Positions 7,116 through 11,542 of a stretch of 11,542 nt of DNA are shown here, piece by piece; within the stretch, counting starts at the first letter, position 1, and every line of letters starts with the position of its first letter. The notes under the pieces are model-generated. The model searched no databases. It was not told where the DNA came from and was given only the letters and a program-made list of their open reading frames with translations. The position numbers were made by a program, and so were the translations under genes. Where the stretch lies: positions 1 to 11,542 of the forward strand of contig DZCQ01000044.1 of NCBI GenBank assembly GCA_022730285.1, read 5' to 3'. Source of the stretch: Flavobacterium psychrophilum. Its GTDB lineage: Bacteria; Bacteroidota; Bacteroidia; Flavobacteriales; Flavobacteriaceae.

Positions 7116-7138
7116 TAGAGCCCATTTAGTGGGTTCTA
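7116..7138 (+). terminator. Hairpin in the gap after the 200-residue gene
   Basis: TAGAGCCCA (7116-7124) pairs with TGGGTTCTA (7130-7138) around a TTTAG loop: nine pairs with one G-U. As with the post-coat hairpin, no run of T follows, so it is a possible weak terminator or RNA-processing/stability element between 7109 and the next start at 7162. Confidence 0.45.
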
Positions 7139-7161
7139 CAGTAAATTAAGAAAGGGTTAAT

Positions 7162-7617
7162 ATGGCAATAGATATAAATACAATAACAAACGCTACAGCT
7201 ACTGGCATATTTGATGTGCTAATGAACACTTCTATGTTACATATTGACAAAGAAGTTGATGCAAATCGAATTACACAAGGTGAAGCTGGGCTTGTATATA
7301 CAGCAGCAATACAATCTGCTATGCAAAGCGCGATACAATTTGCATTAGAGGTTGATGTAAAAAATAAACAATTAGAAGTAATTGAAGTTGAAAGATTAAG
7401 TAAAGTATATGAAAAAGATACTTTATTAGTAGATAAACATAATGAAGCTATTAAACAATTAGAGAAATTAACTGCAGAAATAAAAACAATTAATGTGGTA
7501 ACAGTAATAAAAGATAAAGAATGTGCTACAATGGGTTTAGATAATGTAATGAAACAAGCTCAAATAGCAAAAGATACTATTGAATATGTTTATACATCTA
7601 AGTATACAGAAGGGTAA
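7162..7617 (+). CDS. Unknown helical protein, probably virion or assembly related
   Basis: A 151-residue, largely alpha-helical protein with no membrane segment. The N-terminus (TATGIFDVLMNTSMLHIDKEV then RITQGEAGLVYTAAIQSAMQSAIQFAL, residues 12-63) forms a helical bundle-like stretch; a coiled-coil-prone middle (about 64-110) and a short C-terminal helix with a QAQIAKDTIEYVY pattern follow. AAAGGG at 7151-7156 precedes the ATG by five bases. It ends four bases before the large appendage gene, so the two are probably co-translated. The pattern resembles small proteins I have seen encoded between coat and tail genes, without a known function. A connector or tail-assembly role is only an inference from position. 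Confidence 0.65.
   Translation: MAIDINTITNATATGIFDVLMNTSMLHIDKEVDANRITQGEAGLVYTAAIQSAMQSAIQFALEVDVKNKQLEVIEVERLSKVYEKDTLLVDKHNEAIKQLEKLTAEIKTINVVTVIKDKECATMGLDNVMKQAQIAKDTIEYVYTSKYTEG
7609..7614 (+). promoter_or_regulatory. Shine-Dalgarno deciding the 504-residue appendage start
   Basis: GAAGGG lies seven bases before ATG 7622, overlapping the end of the upstream gene. An in-frame ATG at 7580 would extend the protein by 14 residues inside that gene without a comparable site, so 7622 is preferred. Confidence 0.6.
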
Positions 7618-7621
7618 AGCA

Positions 7622-9136
7622 ATGGCCAATAGATTTGTAATAACTAAAAATACAGAAAATCGGTACATTTTTACAATTAAACAAACATGTAGCACACTTC
7701 CAATGGAAGTATGTACAGGAACTTTATATAAACAAACACAGTTTGCTATACCTTATAATGAAATACCTGAAGTATGGGAAAGACCTGTTAGTACAACAAT
7801 AACCCAAGATGTTATATTAATAATGACAGATATATCAATAAATGTATCAACTTTAACAATTTGCGGCACTTCTATTAACACTGGTACATATACGACACTA
7901 AATACATTGGTAAATGCAATAAATAGCAATTCTACCATAACAAATAAATGCACAGCTATTTTAGAATTAAGTGATAGAGTAAGGCTAATAAATAAACAAG
8001 CATGGATAACTAATAGTGAACAAACTGCCTTAACAGTAACAAATATTACCGGTAGTGGACTGACTGCATTTAGTACAGTAATAGGATATACTGGACAATC
8101 ATTTATTGCAAATAATGTAATGGTACCAGAAAAATATATAATCACAGCAAATGGTGTTAGCAGTTTATTTATTGGGACGATATATAGACAATCAACAGAA
8201 CCCACAGCAGAAGTATCAAGAGCTAGAGATGTTTGGATTAATACATCCTCTAATGGTGCTACTAAAATATATGATGGGGCAATATGGGCAACACATATTG
8301 TAGATATATGGGTTGATACAATTAACTATAGCTTAACTTGGAAATATGATGATCATAATGAGCCATATCAATTATTAACTGCTTTAAAAGCAATTTTACC
8401 TACAACGGTTACAACTGTAATTGATGCTAATATATTAACAGTAAGTAAAAATAGTGAATTTATCCTAAATAGTGATAGTATATTATCAGTACAAGAAGTA
8501 AGTAAATATAAAGCAGCAGTAACAGGACAAAAGTTAGTACTTGCAGTTGCTGGAATAGCTGCGATACAGGGAAGTTCAGCAGTTCCTTATGTTATGAGAC
8601 ATTATTTATCAAATAACGATACTGAAATTATAATTAATACAGCTGAATTATATACAACACCAGCTGATCACATAGCAACAGTAAAAATTATATTACCAAT
8701 AGATGTAAAAGTTGGTACAGATATAGTAAGTGCTGGAACAGAGATACCTGTATCAAACAATACTATAAGCATAAAAACTAATTACACTGAAACACAAAAA
8801 TGGTATACCATACCAAGTCCTATATCGGTAGAAGTACTAATAACACTTACTAAAAATGGAAATGCTTATACTGATACATTTAAAGCACAATTAAAATCTT
8901 TATCTACAGGGCTTACTATATTTGATACACCAAAAGATTTAACAATACTTAACGCTAAAGCTGGTCAAATTTTATTAGTGCTAACAGCAACTGATGTTAA
9001 TGATTTAATTATAGGGACAATTGGTAGTCAAGCTGATAGATATTATGTGATTCCTACATATAAATTGTATATAGAATGTACTACTATAAATAATGGTAAT
9101 TTTTTAATTAAAGTACCGTTAATATATGTGGGGTAA
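7622..9136 (+). CDS. Large beta-rich tail/appendage protein
   Basis: A 504-residue, Thr/Asn/Ile-rich protein of mainly beta character with no signal peptide or membrane segment. The first 50 residues (RFVITKNTENRYIFTIKQ then STLPMEVCTGTLY) look like an N-terminal virion-docking domain. Residues about 69-157 contain a motif like the flagellar hook-associated IN type: LTICGTSINTGTYTTLNTLV then NAINS, LELSDRVRLI and a closing TGSGLTAFSTVIGYTG. A DVWINTSSNGATKIYDGAIW stretch (about 202-221) matches a pattern common in tail and fibre proteins. The C-terminal half (about 290-504) is beta-rich, with an immunoglobulin-like look around residues 395-440. It sits directly upstream of the fibre, with three bases between its stop and the fibre's ATG, so it is likely a tail or baseplate component that holds the fibre. 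No exact function can be assigned. Confidence 0.68.
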   Translation: MANRFVITKNTENRYIFTIKQTCSTLPMEVCTGTLYKQTQFAIPYNEIPEVWERPVSTTITQDVILIMTDISINVSTLTICGTSINTGTYTTLNTLVNAINSNSTITNKCTAILELSDRVRLINKQAWITNSEQTALTVTNITGSGLTAFSTVIGYTGQSFIANNVMVPEKYIITANGVSSLFIGTIYRQSTEPTAEVSRARDVWINTSSNGATKIYDGAIWATHIVDIWVDTINYSLTWKYDDHNEPYQLLTALKAILPTTVTTVIDANILTVSKNSEFILNSDSILSVQEVSKYKAAVTGQKLVLAVAGIAAIQGSSAVPYVMRHYLSNNDTEIIINTAELYTTPADHIATVKIILPIDVKVGTDIVSAGTEIPVSNNTISIKTNYTETQKWYTIPSPISVEVLITLTKNGNAYTDTFKAQLKSLSTGLTIFDTPKDLTILNAKAGQILLVLTATDVNDLIIGTIGSQADRYYVIPTYKLYIECTTINNGNFLIKVPLIYVG

Positions 9137-9139
9137 TAG

Positions 9140-11167
9140 ATGCATGAAATAGAAGCAATACAAATTAGCAATACCAATCTTGAGGTAGTGCCTGCGGATG
9201 AATTAATAGTAATTGCTAAAAAGAATGAATATTTAGTAGTAAATGATAATCTATATGCAGGTACAGGCAAAACACCACAATGGTTACAAAATGCCATAGA
9301 TAATGCAATAGCATTAGCTACTGCTGGGATTACCAGTAAATTAAATGCATCGATTCATGCATTAACTGCTGCATTAATGGAGATGGATATAGCAAGAAAT
9401 ACTTATCAAGAATTGATAAATATAGAAGAAACTATTGATGGTGTAATTGCTAGTAGACTTGCGACACTAAATGCAACAGTAGCACAAAATAGTGCTGATA
9501 TAATTCATTTAGATGTAACTAAAGCAACACCAACAAATGCACTTGCATTATCAATAAATCATTTAAATGCAGAAATATATGGTGGTCAGATAAAAAGTGC
9601 AGTAACTAGATTAGATAGTGCGATAGCTTCAGCAACACGAGCAGCAGCAGCTTCATATGCTAATATATTAGCAGTAGCTGGAGAATCATTTGCTGAAATT
9701 AACACTACATTAGAAACAGAAATTATTCCTGGAATACGGGCACATACTGAACAAATAACCGAGATGGATTTACGTTTAGAGGGAGTAGATGATTTAATAG
9801 CTGAGGGAAATAGTGAAATCAGAAATGAAATAACAGCTACTGCAAATGACATAACAGCTTTATGGGCATATGGAAGTAATGTTAGACTTGGAAATGGGGA
9901 TGTGAGAACAGCAGGATTCGGACTTACTAATACAGCATCTGGTATTGCAGACTTAAGTAAGAGTGAGTTTTGGGTTGAAGCTAATAAATTTAGACTAAGT
10001 TCAGGCAATACAGCTGTACCTGTTTTTACAGTGGATACAGTGGCACGTCAAGCTATATTTAATGGAAAAGTTATTTTTGGTAATGGTCAAACAGGTACTA
10101 TAGATGAGGCAATAGCATCTTCTGAAGCTATTATTGCTGCACAAGAAACTGCCAATACTGCTAATACTAATGCACTAGCAAGACCTCTTCCTAGTGAAGT
10201 TGCTGCTGCTATTAATAATAACACTACAACAATAAATGGTAGTAAAATAACTACAGGAAGTATTGCAGCTGATAGAATAAACACTTATGGACTAATAGCT
10301 GAAAATATAAGTAGTACATCCTTAGATTCAAAAACTATTACAAGTAGTACTATAAAAGGAGCTTATATAGAAGGTGCCATAATTAAAGCAAGTTATTTAG
10401 ATTTAGATGGAGAATTGGAAGTACTAACTAATTATCATATCCCAGTATCAAGCTATAATGCTGTAACTATGCCAAATGCAATTTATCTACCATCAGTACC
10501 AGAGTATAGACTCACTTCTATATCTAATATAAATATAGCTGCTTCACAAAGTTACGGAACAGGAGAAATAATAATTGAACAAAATAGCCAATCTTTTGTC
10601 AGCAATAGTGTTTTCTGTGATATACCTATATATGCCTATAATTCATATACTGTTATTAGTACTAATCGTTGTGTTAAAATAAGACCTGACGCTCTTATAT
10701 TTAATACAGTACTTAGTATACCGTTTACGGGGTTGGCTCATCCTATTTATTTAGCTGAGTATGGTTCAAGCTCTACAATAACAATTTATTTTGGTGATCT
10801 AACTCTTTTTACAATAATTTTTACTCGAATTGCACTTGGTTGGTATAAAGTATACACTATATCAGTTAATGGTAATAGTGTTCCCCATCAAACCTCTATG
10901 AGTTTAGATGTTCCTTATGATTATTCAATTTCTGTTAGTAATCATGGTTTTGTATGTACAGCAAATTTTTCATTATACTATGATGATTTCTTTCATATAG
11001 GACACGTTAAAACGGGTAGTGGTATTACCGTAACTAGAGCTTATCAAGCTTCTTTTACACAAGATCTAACAGGTCTTAGCAGAGGTTTTAAAGTAGTTTT
11101 AACAGATGGACGCTGGCCTGTGTGCAATATAATAACTCCACACATAGTGTTAGATAATATGGTATAA
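9140..11167 (+). CDS. Tail fibre / host-recognition protein, gpJ-like C-terminal architecture
   Basis: A 675-residue protein. Residues 1-50 form a short conserved-looking N-terminal part (YLVVNDNLYAGTGKTPQWLQ) that probably attaches it to the virion. About 50-240 is Ala/Thr-rich and coiled-coil-like, including NATVAQNSADIIHLDVTKAT. About 238-320 matches the DUF1983-like module known from lambda gpJ-type host-specificity proteins: GFGLTNTASGIADLSKSEFW, then EANKFRL, PVFTVD and IFNGKVIFG. About 365-430 is an Ile-rich beta-helix-like shaft (SKITTGSIAADRINTYGLIA, TITSSTIKGAYIEGAIIKAS). The last 240 residues, rich in Tyr, Ser and Phe, are the likely receptor-binding tip. GGGGT overlapping the previous stop serves as ribosome site. 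The base composition changes within the tip region. It lacks the N-terminal half of gpJ, so only the fibre end is related. Confidence 0.77.
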   Translation: MHEIEAIQISNTNLEVVPADELIVIAKKNEYLVVNDNLYAGTGKTPQWLQNAIDNAIALATAGITSKLNASIHALTAALMEMDIARNTYQELINIEETIDGVIASRLATLNATVAQNSADIIHLDVTKATPTNALALSINHLNAEIYGGQIKSAVTRLDSAIASATRAAAASYANILAVAGESFAEINTTLETEIIPGIRAHTEQITEMDLRLEGVDDLIAEGNSEIRNEITATANDITALWAYGSNVRLGNGDVRTAGFGLTNTASGIADLSKSEFWVEANKFRLSSGNTAVPVFTVDTVARQAIFNGKVIFGNGQTGTIDEAIASSEAIIAAQETANTANTNALARPLPSEVAAAINNNTTTINGSKITTGSIAADRINTYGLIAENISSTSLDSKTITSSTIKGAYIEGAIIKASYLDLDGELEVLTNYHIPVSSYNAVTMPNAIYLPSVPEYRLTSISNINIAASQSYGTGEIIIEQNSQSFVSNSVFCDIPIYAYNSYTVISTNRCVKIRPDALIFNTVLSIPFTGLAHPIYLAEYGSSSTITIYFGDLTLFTIIFTRIALGWYKVYTISVNGNSVPHQTSMSLDVPYDYSISVSNHGFVCTANFSLYYDDFFHIGHVKTGSGITVTRAYQASFTQDLTGLSRGFKVVLTDGRWPVCNIITPHIVLDNMV

Positions 11168-11177
11168 TGATAAATAA

Positions 11178-11441
11178 ATGACACTTGACATAATAAAAAT
11201 AAAATCAACAGTATTAAAAAAAATAGTTATTGTAATAAATATAAAAATATTAAACAAAAAGTCTGAAAGCCATATTTATAATGATAGAAATTCTTATCCT
11301 GCCACACTAGGGGGAGCAATTAAAGGTTACAGTTATGGTAATGGTGGTAATTCTAATGCCTCTGATAATAATCCAGATTGGCATGCAAAAAATGGTAATA
11401 AAGGCGCTGTTATTTTCCAATATACGGTAGCGGAATTATAA
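11178..11441 (+). pseudogene. Remnant of a glycine-rich tail-fibre tip
   Basis: An 87-codon frame with a split character. The first 30 or so residues are Ile/Lys-rich and look like translated AT-rich noncoding DNA; the ATG follows an in-frame TAA directly and has no ribosome site. From about 11265 it reads as a plausible domain: YPATLGGAIKGYSYGNGGNS, a short polar stretch, and NGNKGAVIFQYTVAEL. Glycine-rich loops closed by G-x-V-I-x-x-Y are typical of the C-terminal end of glycine-rich phage fibre tips. It is in a different frame from the preceding fibre gene, so it is not a simple extension across the stop. An A8 run (11216-11223) lies in the degenerate part. The best explanation is a displaced old tip left after exchange. 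A small expressed protein cannot be excluded. Confidence 0.5.
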
Positions 11442-11463
11442 AATTAAAAAATAAAGGATTAAA

Positions 11464-11542
11464 ATGACAATAGCAATGACAAGTGATATAGATGTACTAA
11501 CTAAGTACAGTAGCTTAATAACCGACTCACTAGGTAGTGAAA
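11464..11542 (+). CDS. Start of an unknown gene, cut by the window edge
   Basis: AAGGA at 11454-11458 sits five bases before ATG 11464, and the frame stays open to the window end, giving 26 residues beginning MTIAMTSDIDVLTKYSSLIT. There is no signal peptide or membrane segment in the visible part. It follows the fibre and the tip remnant on the same strand and is probably another virion or tail-region protein. The visible part is too short to recognise a family. Confidence 0.6.
   Translation, partial: MTIAMTSDIDVLTKYSSLITDSLGSE

Noticed and set aside
9586..10008. 140-codon open frame on the minus strand
   Set aside because: It lies wholly within the fibre gene, antisense to its Ala/Thr-rich coiled-coil region, and has no gene-like composition or neighbours. 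The same applies to the other minus-strand frames at 2151-3016, 4587-4916 and 7753-8205.
11178..11441. Variable region of a diversity-generating retroelement at the fibre end
   Set aside because: There is no second near-identical copy with adenine-specific differences in the window and no reverse transcriptase. The domain also reads as glycine-rich rather than C-type lectin-like.
1..11542. Defence island, CRISPR array, tRNA or integrase
   Set aside because: I looked on both strands and found no repeats with spacers, no cloverleaf, and no matching protein motifs. The window is explained by phage lysis and virion genes.

Overview
This window is part of the late region of an AT-rich, tailed double-stranded DNA bacteriophage, or of a prophage. 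Every supported gene lies on the + strand. The genes are tightly packed, with many overlaps or near-abutting stop/start codons, so they probably form one or a few long late transcripts. A two-component spanin pair, with an inner-membrane subunit and an outer-membrane lipoprotein, implies a diderm (Gram-negative) host. The strong A+T bias, AGA-dominated arginine use in the capsid gene and frequent CTAG tetramers argue against an enterobacterial host. An AT-rich diderm such as a campylobacterotan would fit, but that is a guess.

Layout. Positions 1-837 hold a lysis cassette in the order endolysin (only its C-terminal end, M15 peptidase type), holin-like membrane protein, i-spanin, o-spanin; each gene overlaps the next. 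Positions 898-4977 hold the capsid-building genes: portal, a small unknown protein, a helical unknown protein, and an acidic scaffolding protein. The major capsid protein follows at 4992-6389. Hairpin-forming gaps follow it and the next gene. Positions 6507-7617 hold two unrecognised proteins that are probably virion-associated. Positions 7622-11167 encode two large beta-rich appendage proteins; the second has the architecture of the C-terminal half of lambda gpJ-type tail proteins (DUF1983-like) and is the likely receptor-binding fibre. Positions 11178-11441 look like a displaced remnant of a glycine-rich fibre tip. A further gene begins at 11464 and runs off the window.

How the parts work together. 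Portal, scaffold and coat protein assemble the procapsid. The 6.5-9.1 kb proteins probably complete the head or neck and tail. The fibre recognises the host. Holin, endolysin and spanins then breach the inner membrane, peptidoglycan and outer membrane. Lysis genes before the portal, followed by portal-scaffold-coat, resembles the N4-like order, and the coat protein fits the N4-gp56 style, but family membership is an inference. I saw no defence system, CRISPR array, tRNA, integrase or reverse transcriptase here. The most notable points are the compressed lysis overlaps and the evidence for fibre-tip exchange near the right end.
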